In this document: in pieces, positions 28,193 through 36,683 of the stretch | How positions within the stretch are numbered: position 1 is the first letter of the stretch | How the letters are laid out: the number at the start of each line of letters is the position of its first letter | Source: Crenothrix sp043729335 | GTDB taxonomy: Bacteria > Pseudomonadota > Gammaproteobacteria > Methylococcales > Methylomonadaceae | NCBI RefSeq assembly: GCF_043729335.1 | Contig: NZ_JAYTLQ010000048.1 | Span: 1 to 64,000, forward strand | Direction of reading: 5' to 3' | Length of the DNA stretch: 64,000 nucleotides | The notes under the pieces: model-generated | What the model was told of the DNA's origin: nothing | The model's input: the letters and a program-made list of their open reading frames with translations, nothing else | Databases searched by the model: none | Program-made: the position numbers and the translations under genes

Positions 28193-28281
28193 CTAAATTT
28201 CGTTGACTGAAAACTGTAGGTGCGAACTCATTCGTAGATGAATATATTTACCTCTTTTTTAACTACGACTTCCGTATGCGT

Positions 28282-28380
28282 TCACCTCCCCCTTTGAAAA
28301 AGGGGAGAGTTTACGAGGGGTGGAGGAGGATTTATTTTAAAAATCTCCCCTAACCCCTCTTTTTCAAAGAGGGGGACTGA
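28282..28380. repeat. CCCCCTTTGAAAAAGGGGG-type palindromic repeat
   Basis: CTCCCCCTTTGAAAAAGGGG on one side, CCCCTCTTTTTCAAAGAGGG on the other, AT-rich middle with ATTTATTTTAAAAATC, as in 17224-17303. Confidence 0.7.
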
Positions 28381-28393
28381 ACGGTTACCGACT

Positions 28394-29104
28394 TCACAGT
28401 AATCGTTCAATAGTCATAAACACCTCGGTAAACATGGTCTTGGTCAGTCGTTTAGTATTTATGTTGTAACGGCTGGTATGGTAAGAATCCACCAAAAACC
28501 GGTCATACTCTAAGGGGTGCTGTGCATTATGTGCAAATACTGCACTGGTTGCCTTAAGTTGATAGCCTTTTAATACCGCTTGATGCGCGACCGTGCCTAA
28601 CGCCAATATGACCGATGATTTTGGTAACGTATTGAGTTCGGCCGCTAAAAAATGATTGCACTGATTAATTTCCGCACCGGTGGGTTTGTTTTGTGGCGGT
28701 AAACATTTAACAGTGTTGGTAATACGGCAGTTGTTTAACGTCAGGCCATCGTGTAAAGACTCTGAAAGTATCTGATTGCTGTAGCCAAATTCGTACAATG
28801 TTTCATATAACAATAAGCCTGCATAATCGCCGGTAAAAGGTCTGCCGGTCGCATTGGCACCGTGCATACCTGGCGCTAGCCCTACAATCAATAACTGAGC
28901 CTTCATATCGCCAAAGGGGGCAACGGGACGTGCGTGATAACGGGGGTATTGCGTTTTAACATCACACAGAAAGTCAGCCAGACGGGCACATTGCCTGCAC
29001 TCTTGATCGAAAACATCTTTTGAAATAATGATTTCCTGAATAAAAGAACGGGGTGGGGTATTTTGTCGAATGCGTTTTGAAAGCGTACAATAAACCCTTT
29101 CCAA
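28394..29104 (-). CDS. Uracil-DNA glycosylase, family 5 (UDGb-like)
   Basis: Excises uracil or related bases from DNA. The active-site region GLAPGMHGANATGRPFTGDYAG (shown in part here; glycine and TGD residues fit family 5) and C-terminal YHTSRYNINTKRLT, equivalent to the HPSxxN motif, are visible. CxxC pairs near the N-terminus (CRQCARL) probably hold the Fe-S cluster. No ATG exists in frame; the frame opens with TTG at 29104, only 22 bp from the divergent msrB, so the true start is uncertain and may be a few codons inward (an ATT after AGGAAA near 29028). A degenerate copy of its 3' end lies at 31507-31736. Confidence 0.82.
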   Translation of the reverse strand: MERVYCTLSKRIRQNTPPRSFIQEIIISKDVFDQECRQCARLADFLCDVKTQYPRYHARPVAPFGDMKAQLLIVGLAPGMHGANATGRPFTGDYAGLLLYETLYEFGYSNQILSESLHDGLTLNNCRITNTVKCLPPQNKPTGAEINQCNHFLAAELNTLPKSSVILALGTVAHQAVLKGYQLKATSAVFAHNAQHPLEYDRFLVDSYHTSRYNINTKRLTKTMFTEVFMTIERLL

Positions 29105-29126
29105 AACTTAAAGACAGGGACTTATT

Positions 29127-29522
29127 ATGACAGATAAACCCAGCACACAGGATGAGCAATGGCGCGATAAACTCACGCCGGAACAATTTTCAATCTGCCG
29201 GATGAAAGGCACAGAAGCGCCGTTTACCGGTAAATATGCCGATTGCAAAAAAGACGGCATTTACCATTGCATTTGCTGTGGCAGTCCATTGTTCAGTTCT
29301 GAAACCAAATACGATTCCGGTTCTGGCTGGCCGAGTTTTTATGATGTAACAGCTGAAAACAATGTTGCCGAGCATGCCGATATCAGCCACGGTATGCGCC
29401 GCGTTGAAGTGATCTGCAAAAACTGTAACGCCCATTTAGGCCATGTGTTTGAAGATGGCCCAAAGCCCACTGGACTTCGTTACTGTATTAATTCGGCGGC
29501 TTTGGATTTACACGAAAAATGA
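29127..29522 (+). CDS. msrB: Peptide-methionine (R)-S-oxide reductase
   Basis: Reduces Met-R-sulfoxide in proteins. 131 aa. Zinc Cys pairs are CICCGSPLF and CKNCNAHLGHV; the catalytic Cys is C120 in RYCINSAAL; GSGWPSFY is the substrate motif. The stop overlaps the apeB start by four bases, so the three-gene set msrB-apeB-alkB-like is a coupled operon. Confidence 0.95.
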   Translation: MTDKPSTQDEQWRDKLTPEQFSICRMKGTEAPFTGKYADCKKDGIYHCICCGSPLFSSETKYDSGSGWPSFYDVTAENNVAEHADISHGMRRVEVICKNCNAHLGHVFEDGPKPTGLRYCINSAALDLHEK

Positions 29523-30829
29523 TGACAGTACACGCACAGGTTCAACAATTGCTGGATTTTATTGATGCCAGCCCCAGTCCTTGGCATGTGGTGGCTCGTA
29601 TTGAAACCGAACTGGCGCAGCATCAGTTTAAAAAACTATACGAAACCGACACCTGGACATTGCAACCCGGTGGCCGTTATTACGTAGTACGTGATGATTC
29701 GTCGATTATTGTGTTTGTGCAAGGCCAACAACCTGTACAGGATAGCGGCTTTAAGATTATTGGCGCGCATACCGATTCACCTGGCTTTCGTATTAAACCT
29801 AACGCCGCCAATTGTATCGATGGTTTATTAAGATTGTCCGTAGAGATTTATGGCGGGCCCATTTTAGCGACCTTTACCGACCGGGATTTGAGCCTTGCCG
29901 GGCGCATCAGTTATAAAAATGCTCAGGGCGACGTTGATCGTGTTTTGGTTTGTTTTGATAAACCACTACTGCGGTTGCCTAATCTGGCCATCCACATGAA
30001 CAGGGGGGTTAATGAAGACGGTTTAAAGTTGCACAAACAACTGGAATTACCTTTGCTGTTATCGACTTTAACGACAGAACAATTACCGCAAACCTATTTT
30101 GCCGAATTGTTACAGCAGCAATCCGGTATTGATGCTAAGCAAATGCTAGCCTTCGATCTAGCGGTTTACGATACCCAGAAAGGCAGTTTTTGGGGCGCTG
30201 AAAATGAGTTTTATGCCGATAGCCAGCTGGACAATTTGGCCTCTTGCCATGCAGCGTTGCAGGCTTTGCTGGATGAAACCGTGATGCAATCGGATGCCAC
30301 TTTAGTGTGTGCGTTATTTGATCACGAAGAAATTGGCAGCGAAAGTACCAAAGGCGCAAACGGCAGCTTTTTACCGGATGTATTACAACGTATTGCACTG
30401 GCAACGGACACGCAAGGACAAGATTATCACCGGGCACTCGCGAAAAGCTTTATGGTGAGTGCGGATATGGCGCACGCTTATCAGCCTAATTTTCCCAATG
30501 CCTATGACCCAGACCATAAAGTCATGGTCAATAAAGGCCCCGTGATTAAGGTCAATGCCAATCATCGCTACAGCTCAGAAAGTATTTCCGAGGCCATGTT
30601 TGCCGATTGGTGCGGGCAAGTTGATGTGCCGTACCAGCGTTATTCACACCGCAGTGATTTGCCGTGCGGCAGCACCATTGGCCCGATAACATCGGCTAAG
30701 CTTGGGATTCGCACTGTAGATGTGGGTTGTCCAATGTGGGCGATGCACAGTATCAGGGAAAGCGCTGGCGTACTTGATCATGCGGCTATGATTAAAGTCA
30801 TGCGGCAGTTTTTGCTCAGTGCAGTGTGA
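29519..30829 (+). CDS. apeB: M18-family aminopeptidase
   Basis: Metallo-aminopeptidase of 436 aa that prefers acidic N-terminal residues in characterised members. GAHTDSPGFR and CALFDHEEIGSES carry the two-metal ligands, with SADMAHAYQPN and the last His in MWAMHSIRES. The start overlaps msrB and the stop overlaps the next gene by four bases each, indicating translational coupling. Confidence 0.93.
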   Translation: MMTVHAQVQQLLDFIDASPSPWHVVARIETELAQHQFKKLYETDTWTLQPGGRYYVVRDDSSIIVFVQGQQPVQDSGFKIIGAHTDSPGFRIKPNAANCIDGLLRLSVEIYGGPILATFTDRDLSLAGRISYKNAQGDVDRVLVCFDKPLLRLPNLAIHMNRGVNEDGLKLHKQLELPLLLSTLTTEQLPQTYFAELLQQQSGIDAKQMLAFDLAVYDTQKGSFWGAENEFYADSQLDNLASCHAALQALLDETVMQSDATLVCALFDHEEIGSESTKGANGSFLPDVLQRIALATDTQGQDYHRALAKSFMVSADMAHAYQPNFPNAYDPDHKVMVNKGPVIKVNANHRYSSESISEAMFADWCGQVDVPYQRYSHRSDLPCGSTIGPITSAKLGIRTVDVGCPMWAMHSIRESAGVLDHAAMIKVMRQFLLSAV

Positions 30830-31452
30830 CGCAGCAATTGTCGCTGTCGGCGTTTGATGAAAGTTGCCAAGATTTAAATCTGGCATCTTGTGATGGTGAG
30901 CTGAGGCTGGTTAAACAGTTTTACCAGCCTCAGCATGCGGATCAGTTATTTACTGTGCTTAAATCTGATATTGCCTGGCAACAGGAAGATATTCTAATTT
31001 ATGGCAAATACTGTAAAGTGCCGCGCTTAATGGCGTGGTACGGCGATACGCATGCCACTTATCAATATTCGGGCGTCAAGCATCAGCCGCTACCGTGGAC
31101 TGCGCAATTATTAGCTATTCGGGAAAAGGTCGAACAGCATTGTAGCCACGATTTTAACAGCGTGTTGCTTAATTTGTACCGCGATGGCCAGGATTCTATG
31201 GGCTGCCATTCCGATGATGAAAAAGAATTGGGTGAGAATCCATTGATTGCCTCTTTAAGTTTGGGTGATGAGCGGGGGTTTAAGTTGCATCATAAAACCC
31301 GTAAAATTACGCTGGATGTGATGCTGGGACATGGGGATTTATTGGTTATGGCGGGAGCTTTGCAGCGTTATTGGAAGCATTCTGTACCCAAAACCCAGCA
31401 GTTAAAAACACCCCGGATTAATTTGACGTTTCGTAAGATTTATCAGCACTGA
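30826..31452 (+). CDS. AlkB-like alpha-ketoglutarate/Fe(II) dioxygenase
   Basis: Oxidative demethylase, probably of alkylated DNA or RNA bases. The Fe ligands are the HxD in CHSDDEK and the His of RYWKHSVPK; the 2-oxoglutarate Arg pair is in RINLTFRKI. The pattern and the long N-terminal part are closer to the ALKBH2/ALKBH3 branch than to E. coli AlkB. The start is GTG at 30826, overlapping apeB. The neighbouring glycosylase is also a base-repair enzyme. Confidence 0.88.
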   Translation: MTQQLSLSAFDESCQDLNLASCDGELRLVKQFYQPQHADQLFTVLKSDIAWQQEDILIYGKYCKVPRLMAWYGDTHATYQYSGVKHQPLPWTAQLLAIREKVEQHCSHDFNSVLLNLYRDGQDSMGCHSDDEKELGENPLIASLSLGDERGFKLHHKTRKITLDVMLGHGDLLVMAGALQRYWKHSVPKTQQLKTPRINLTFRKIYQH

Positions 31453-31925
31453 TGCAGCCATTATATGGGCTAAGCACATAACACGGACACCCCCCATAAG
31501 CCACAGCGCTGGCTCTTATCCAGAAACACCAATCTTACGGTCGAGTCACCTGTCAACTTAAAGCAGCCAGTGCGGCCTTTGGCCATAATGCTCAGCACAG
31601 TTTAGAGCATGATTGACTTTTGGTGGATTCTTACCACACCAGCCGTTACCACATGAACATTAAAACACTGACCAAGGCCATGCTTACCGAGGAGTTTATG
31701 GCTATTGACCGATTACTTAAATACGTCGCCGGATAAAGCATTTATTTTTCACAAACGAGTAAGTTTTATCCTACATTTTCTGCATTTGATGTGAAATAGT
31801 TCACAGACAGCGAGCTAATATCATTGTAAAGTAAAGCCACTCAATGTTCCGACTTTACTATTTTTTTCCAAAAAGCTTAACATTGCACCTGTCCTATTTT
31901 ATTTCAGTATAGGGAGCATAAATTC
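31453..31925. other. Intergenic region holding a glycosylase scrap
   Basis: The gap is mostly taken by the pseudogene fragment 31507-31736, with AT-rich leader sequence to the next gene. Confidence 0.5.
31507..31736 (+). pseudogene. Degenerate 3' copy of the uracil-DNA glycosylase gene
   Basis: Reading from 31507 in frame gives LALIQKHQSYGRV then QLKAASAAFGHNAQH-SLEHD, an in-frame TGA at 31614-31616, and then LVDSYHTSRYHMNIKTLTK through RLLKYVAG and a stop at 31736. The intact glycosylase at 28394 ends QLKATSAVFAHNAQH, VDSYHTSRYNINTKRLTK, IERLL. The match covers about 75 residues with many identities, on the opposite strand from the intact gene. There is no N-terminal half, so it cannot be a working enzyme. 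Confidence 0.85.
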
Positions 31926-32894
31926 ATGAACATTTCACATGCTTATAACGTTTCACAGGCTTATAAGGAAGAAATCAGAACGGCCATAGAAGCGGATTGT
32001 TTATTACTTGAGAATGGCTGCAAAAATGCTTTTTTATCGGCGTATGCTTTGGATATATCCAGGCCTGATTTTGCTGAGGCTACCTTGCCACAAATGTGGT
32101 CGATGGAAATTTTTATCCTCAAAAGCCTTTCATGCGAGCAGCTGTCGCGGCGGATGTGGATAATCCGGGAAAAATTTCGTTTACAGGCAGGTGATGCCGT
32201 TTACGCCAGTTATGCAAAATGTTTACCCGAATCAATATCAGACGAAGCCCTTCAAAAAGGCATTGGCGCTGAAAATTACCCGCTTTTAAAAGAAGATGCC
32301 ATTAATCTTATCAGGCAGATGCAACGCATGAATTACTACCGTGTACAACGAAATATTGAAATAAATACCAAAAAAAAGCTCCCTATCATTATCTTTTTTT
32401 TGTTGCTGGTAGCGGGTATCTTGCTTTTTTCGGTATTGAAACGAACAGATGAAGGCCAAAGTTGGCAGTTGATTTTGTTAACGGTTTACTTTGGCATGAT
32501 TGGTGCCGTTGTAAGCCTGCTACAGCGTCTTGAGCAAGCCTCTAATACGCCTACCAATTTTACGGATTCTGCCATTAATTCCACTGATATCGGCCAGGGT
32601 ATGTCAAATTTTTATATGGTTTCTTTAGTAGTCAGTGGCGCAGTGTTTTCCGTACTGGTGTATTTGCTTGCAAGATCCCAGCTTATTAATGTCCTTGATT
32701 TGTTACCCAAACCCAATCCGGACCTGTGTAAATTTGATCCTACACAAACGCAAAATACTATAGAAAAATTTCTATGTGACCCTTACGACTCCGCCCAGAC
32801 AGCAAAATTGCTCATTTTGTGCTTTATATCGGGTTTTGCTGAGCGTTTTGTGCCGGATGTGCTCGATAGCTTAATTAGGCGGGCAAAAACTTAA
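31926..32894 (+). CDS. Membrane protein with cytoplasmic N-terminus, unknown
   Basis: 322 aa. About 150 soluble residues are followed by membrane segments near 152-172, 180-200 and 228-248, and a last hydrophobic stretch ending in GFAERFVPDVLDSL. That ending is seen in multi-domain membrane proteins of uncertain role. It lies 110 bp before the DUF2235 hydrolase gene on the same strand and probably works with it. Function not known. Confidence 0.6.
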   Translation: MNISHAYNVSQAYKEEIRTAIEADCLLLENGCKNAFLSAYALDISRPDFAEATLPQMWSMEIFILKSLSCEQLSRRMWIIREKFRLQAGDAVYASYAKCLPESISDEALQKGIGAENYPLLKEDAINLIRQMQRMNYYRVQRNIEINTKKKLPIIIFFLLLVAGILLFSVLKRTDEGQSWQLILLTVYFGMIGAVVSLLQRLEQASNTPTNFTDSAINSTDIGQGMSNFYMVSLVVSGAVFSVLVYLLARSQLINVLDLLPKPNPDLCKFDPTQTQNTIEKFLCDPYDSAQTAKLLILCFISGFAERFVPDVLDSLIRRAKT

Positions 32895-33006
32895 TAGTGA
32901 CCTAATTTATAAATACTTTTAGGATAAAACACCATAAAAACTACAAATGTCCGCTTATTGTTTTTGCAATAACCCTGACATAAGCTTTATCAAAGAGGCA
33001 TTCCCA

Positions 33007-34164
33007 ATGAGATTTCAGGCGCGTGAAAATATTAAGCTGAGCCAAAATATATCGGATGCACCTATCCGCCATCTTATATTTTTGATTGATGGAACGGGGA
33101 TGTCTGCAAGCTGCAAAAATGCAATTGATAGACAATCTAATGTTTACAAATTAAGCTTGTACCTTGATCCTCGTAGCGAGGCTGGTGAGTCACAAATTGT
33201 ATTCTATTTGCCCGGCATAGGCTCCAAAACCAGCGGCCTTCCCATTATTAACAGTATATTTGCCAAACAATTGCCTTTGGATGTCGAAAAAGTCTACATT
33301 AATATTTGCACCAATTACATCTGGTCTGAAAATGAAAACGAGCGCGATAAAATTTATATTTTCGGATTTTCTCGCGGTGCCGTTGTCGCACGTTTGGTGA
33401 CTGCGCTTATTGGAAAATATGGCGTATTGCGTTCCTCGCAAATAGAAATGTTTCCAAGAATTTGGAATGATTTTGTCAATTATAGAAAAATTAATGATTT
33501 AAACGGTTTCAAGGAGGACTATTGCCATTGCCTTGAAGAGATCAATATTGAATTTTTGGGGCTGTTTGATACGGTTTATGGCAATTACCAAGGCAAAAAT
33601 TCAGCAGGTCTGAAGAAAATTTTTTTCGATGACCGCATACTGGGCACTCATGTAAAGGCCACCACACACCTTTTGGCGTTGCATGAAACACGCGCTCTTT
33701 TCCGGCCTGTACTGTTTCAGAAAAAACGCGATCCCAACCAAATTCTTGAGCAAATTTGGATGCCCGGTGTCCATACCGATATTGGTGGAGGTTACTCGGA
33801 TGATTTTTTAAGCAATATTTCTTTAATTACCATGCTGGATAAGGTGCTAGAAAACACCTTTCTTGAAATTGATTTTAAAAAAAGTAGAAATCTTTTACGT
33901 TTAATTGCTGACCAGCTTAACCAAAATAGATTTACCATTAATAACGATTGTGATTTATGGTTATGGAAATCAGTAGCTTTGTTTTCTAAAGGCAATCGTA
34001 TTCTGGATAATAAAGATGAGTGCCAGTTAATACACCCCATTTTTAAAATTCTTAATGGTCGCTCGTTTTTAAATAAAAAAACCAAGTCGCTAGATGATTT
34101 TAATAGCCCAAACTTTCCATTTTCTGAGGCAATCGTCACTTCGCTTAGAAACCTGGAAAATTAA
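33007..34164 (+). CDS. DUF2235 alpha/beta-hydrolase domain protein
   Basis: 385 aa. The nucleophile elbow GFSRGA has Ser122, the N-terminal LIDGTGM supplies the acidic residue, and GVHTDIGGGYSDD is the signature near residue 260. DUF2235 proteins include phospholipase effectors of type VI secretion (Tle1) and uncharacterised hydrolases. No VgrG, PAAR or Hcp gene is near, so an effector role is not shown. The start at 33007 (GAGG seven bases upstream) is preferred to one 20 codons earlier. Confidence 0.78.
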   Translation: MRFQARENIKLSQNISDAPIRHLIFLIDGTGMSASCKNAIDRQSNVYKLSLYLDPRSEAGESQIVFYLPGIGSKTSGLPIINSIFAKQLPLDVEKVYINICTNYIWSENENERDKIYIFGFSRGAVVARLVTALIGKYGVLRSSQIEMFPRIWNDFVNYRKINDLNGFKEDYCHCLEEINIEFLGLFDTVYGNYQGKNSAGLKKIFFDDRILGTHVKATTHLLALHETRALFRPVLFQKKRDPNQILEQIWMPGVHTDIGGGYSDDFLSNISLITMLDKVLENTFLEIDFKKSRNLLRLIADQLNQNRFTINNDCDLWLWKSVALFSKGNRILDNKDECQLIHPIFKILNGRSFLNKKTKSLDDFNSPNFPFSEAIVTSLRNLEN

Positions 34165-34166
34165 TC

Positions 34167-34796
34167 TTACAACTTGCTCGCCACAATAGCTAACCAGGGT
34201 TGTTCATGAATCGGTTTTCCGGCAGGCCGGTAATAATAATCAAGCACGGTAAATCCCGCTGTTTCCAAAAATAGCGTACTGACATCCAACTCCATGTAGT
34301 GCCCGTAACGCTGGCCTGACCAGCCTTCACCATTCCCGCGTGGATTGGATAAAAATAGAATGCCATTAGGTCTTAATGCGGCCTGTAACATTAAAAGAAC
34401 GCCTGGCAATGTCTGACTGGGCACATGAAACAACGACGCATTGGCGAAGATGCCATCAAAAGCGTGTTGGGGTAACGCCATATTAACAAAGGTCTCATGC
34501 AGAATGTGGCAGCCGGTGTAGGTTCTGGCCATTTTGCAAAAAACCTCGCTGCCGTCCAGACCAACGGGTCGATGTCCCAGTGATTTAAAATAGCTGACAT
34601 CTCTGCCTGGGCCACAACCCAAATCTAAAATATCCAATGGTTTATCTTTTGGAAATGGCGCCAAGAATGCTGCGTAGTTCTGGGTGACATCGTGGTCTTT
34701 GGTGCCCTGCCAAAATGAATCGGCATTCTGATTGTAATGGCTAATCGTTACCGTTTCTATCTCATTTAATTCTTCCACAGCTGATTTCATAAGCAT
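34167..34796 (-). CDS. Class I SAM-dependent methyltransferase
   Basis: 209 aa with the SAM motif LDILDLGCGPGRDVSYF near residue 53 and the post-motifs HAFDGIFANASLFHV and NGILFLSN. General small-molecule methyltransferase type; the substrate is not known. Convergent with the DUF2235 gene two bases away. Confidence 0.85.
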   Translation of the reverse strand: MLMKSAVEELNEIETVTISHYNQNADSFWQGTKDHDVTQNYAAFLAPFPKDKPLDILDLGCGPGRDVSYFKSLGHRPVGLDGSEVFCKMARTYTGCHILHETFVNMALPQHAFDGIFANASLFHVPSQTLPGVLLMLQAALRPNGILFLSNPRGNGEGWSGQRYGHYMELDVSTLFLETAGFTVLDYYYRPAGKPIHEQPWLAIVASKL

Positions 34797-34820
34797 TTAC
34801 GGGTTAGGTGGATTATAATG

Positions 34821-35324
34821 TTACGGCTTTTTGGAATTATTGAGATCATTCATATCCTGGTATACAAGTGTCGGCGCAGACTTTAAAAACACACTCTCAT
34901 CAAACTGGTTTAACCAAGCCGCGTTTAAAGTGACTTCTTCATACAGCCAATAATACAGCTCAGACTGGAAAATGCTATACCGGTAATTGTATTTGCATTG
35001 CAGCCATTGATTAGCGATACAGCCAATAATTCTGGGAGTTTTATTGGCATTGTTATCATAATAGGCAAGGCTTTGGCTGGCTAAATTTATAGTAAAGCGG
35101 TCAAAAATGACAGCTCCATCCCCTAGCTTTGCATGGTTGACTCGACTCCCTTGAATATCATCACCCTGCTGATCTATAACACAATGCTTATCTAAAGCAT
35201 AAACCGCCGGTGGGAATTTTATGGGGTATCTATCGGGAATATTGGCGCGTTGCAACACATGCGCCGGTGTTCTTTGGCTTTTATCCCATTGTTTAATGAT
35301 TATTTGTAGAATTAACACGCTCAT
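34821..35324 (-). CDS. Hypothetical protein, 167 aa
   Basis: Not recognised. Contains ALDKHCVIDQQGDD and a segment rich in Tyr/Trp (YNYRYSIFQSELYYWLYEE). No signal peptide or membrane segment was seen. The start is ATG at 35324 and the gene is a single unit near the methyltransferase. Confidence 0.5.
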   Translation of the reverse strand: MSVLILQIIIKQWDKSQRTPAHVLQRANIPDRYPIKFPPAVYALDKHCVIDQQGDDIQGSRVNHAKLGDGAVIFDRFTINLASQSLAYYDNNANKTPRIIGCIANQWLQCKYNYRYSIFQSELYYWLYEEVTLNAAWLNQFDESVFLKSAPTLVYQDMNDLNNSKKP

Positions 35325-35482
35325 TTTTAATGGCTTATATTATTGATTAGTAAAGGTGGGCACGCAGTTTTGTCCACCATTACTTCTATTCTGCGTGGTC
35401 ACGAAGAGTATGCGCCCTGTAATGGTCAGGCAAATTATTAAAACATTACAATTAGCTGAGTGTTAGAAAGGGCGGAGATATA

Positions 35483-35800
35483 TCAATCTGCTTTCGTTTG
35501 AAGGATATTTCCGGTTTTACTATCACACAAAACGAATACATCCACGCCATTTTTCTGCGTGATCCTTACTTGAAACAAAAAAGTCTCTTTTTGATGGAGG
35601 GATCGTAGACCCTTAATAATTCCTGGCTTCAAAAGTAAGGCCTTTTTTTGACAAACAGAAATATTTGCTTTGTTGGAAGGTATTTCATAGCGACGTTCAT
35701 TGTTCGTGTCCGCGTTAGCGACCGTTAAGAAATTTACCGAGATTACTAATCCAAAACCCAATGTAAAAAGATGCCCAATTATCATTTTTTTCAATGCCAT
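35483..35800 (-). CDS. Small exported PepSY-like protein
   Basis: 105 aa. A signal peptide (about 1-30, ending near TVANADT) is followed by VCQKKALLLKPGIIKGL and a C-terminal strand pair QVRITQKNGVDVFVLCDSKTGNIL, which resembles a single PepSY unit. AAGGGG lies a few bases before the ATG at 35800. The role is unknown; PepSY proteins often inhibit proteases. Confidence 0.65.
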   Translation of the reverse strand: MALKKMIIGHLFTLGFGLVISVNFLTVANADTNNERRYEIPSNKANISVCQKKALLLKPGIIKGLRSLHQKETFLFQVRITQKNGVDVFVLCDSKTGNILQTKAD

Positions 35801-35933
35801 ACCCCTTAATTTCCACCTATTAAAATTTATTAGAAAGCTGGCAGAATGGGAAAGCTTACAATAATCTCATTGCTTTCAAAATTTGACAATAAAATGTCAG
35901 GCACTCTGTAATTTTTGCGCGTTCCTAAAATAA

Positions 35934-36455
35934 CTAGCCATAAAACACGCTGCGCTTTGGACGATTCCAAATTTGCGCAATACTTAACGCCGCCAGCGCT
36001 AAAAAAGCCGCCAATGTCAGCTCTGGAATACTAAAGCCCAATAAAGTCCAATCTATTTTAGCGCATTCACCCGTGCCGTTTAACATAAGCTTTATAGTAT
36101 TCGACAACGGAAAGTTTTGGAAAATATATTCCAAACCAGGGCTGCACTCGGGTACTTTATCCGGTGGTAAGTGCTGCAACCAAATATGCCGCATGGAAAC
36201 CCCAGCACCACACAGCGCCAAAACTGCGCCCAAAATCGCATAAATATTGGTGCTTTGTTGTTTGGGATTGTGTATTGCTGCACACAAAAAACACAGCCCC
36301 GTTGCAAAAATAGCTATCCGTTGGGAAATACACAGCGGACAGGGCTCCAATTTTTTTTCAAATTGTAAATAAGCACCGATAAGCAATAAGCTACAACAGA
36401 TTAAAAACCCTATAAAAAAATAGGTTCGGGAATTAAAGTGCAATGGATTCAACAT
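35934..36455 (-). CDS. dsbB: Disulfide bond formation protein B (DsbB-like)
   Basis: Inner-membrane oxidoreductase that reoxidises DsbA with quinone. About 173 aa with four membrane segments. The first redox pair is CPLC in EPCPLCISQR; a second pair Cys lies around PECSPG and GECAK in the periplasmic loop. The start at 36455 has AGAGGA just upstream; an alternative ten codons earlier lacks it. No dsbA is nearby. Confidence 0.88.
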   Translation of the reverse strand: MLNPLHFNSRTYFFIGFLICCSLLLIGAYLQFEKKLEPCPLCISQRIAIFATGLCFLCAAIHNPKQQSTNIYAILGAVLALCGAGVSMRHIWLQHLPPDKVPECSPGLEYIFQNFPLSNTIKLMLNGTGECAKIDWTLLGFSIPELTLAAFLALAALSIAQIWNRPKRSVFYG

Positions 36456-36640
36456 ATTTTCCTCTGCGACTATAAAAAGCCGCATTTAGACAAACCAAAG
36501 GTTCAAATTATACCTCTAGCACACAACTAGGAACACAATGTCTAATGAAAATTTGTCAGGGATATTTTTTTTAGGCTAATGAGGAGTTTGTTTTAACGTT
36601 GAATCTAGAAATTGCTTTGTTGAAAGGCGCTTGCAACTGA

Positions 36641-36674
36641 ATATCGGAACCCCTGCTAACCGGGGTTCCGATAT
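36641..36674 (-). terminator. Stem-loop downstream of the DUF937-OmpA gene
   Basis: A 13-bp stem ATATCGGAACCCC/GGGGTTCCGATAT with an eight-base loop, ten bases past the stop codon at 36684. No T run, so it may stabilise the transcript or terminate weakly. Confidence 0.6.
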
Positions 36675-36683
36675 GATATAAGC

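Larger units (their letters stand above)
28037..28393. other. Repeat-filled gap
   Basis: No gene. It contains the MITE-like element 28077-28192 and the palindromic repeat 28282-28380, with a short spacer between. Confidence 0.6.

Noticed and set aside
33007..34164. Type VI secretion effector assignment for the DUF2235 protein
   Set aside because: No VgrG, PAAR, Hcp or other secretion gene is in the window, so only the domain is reported.
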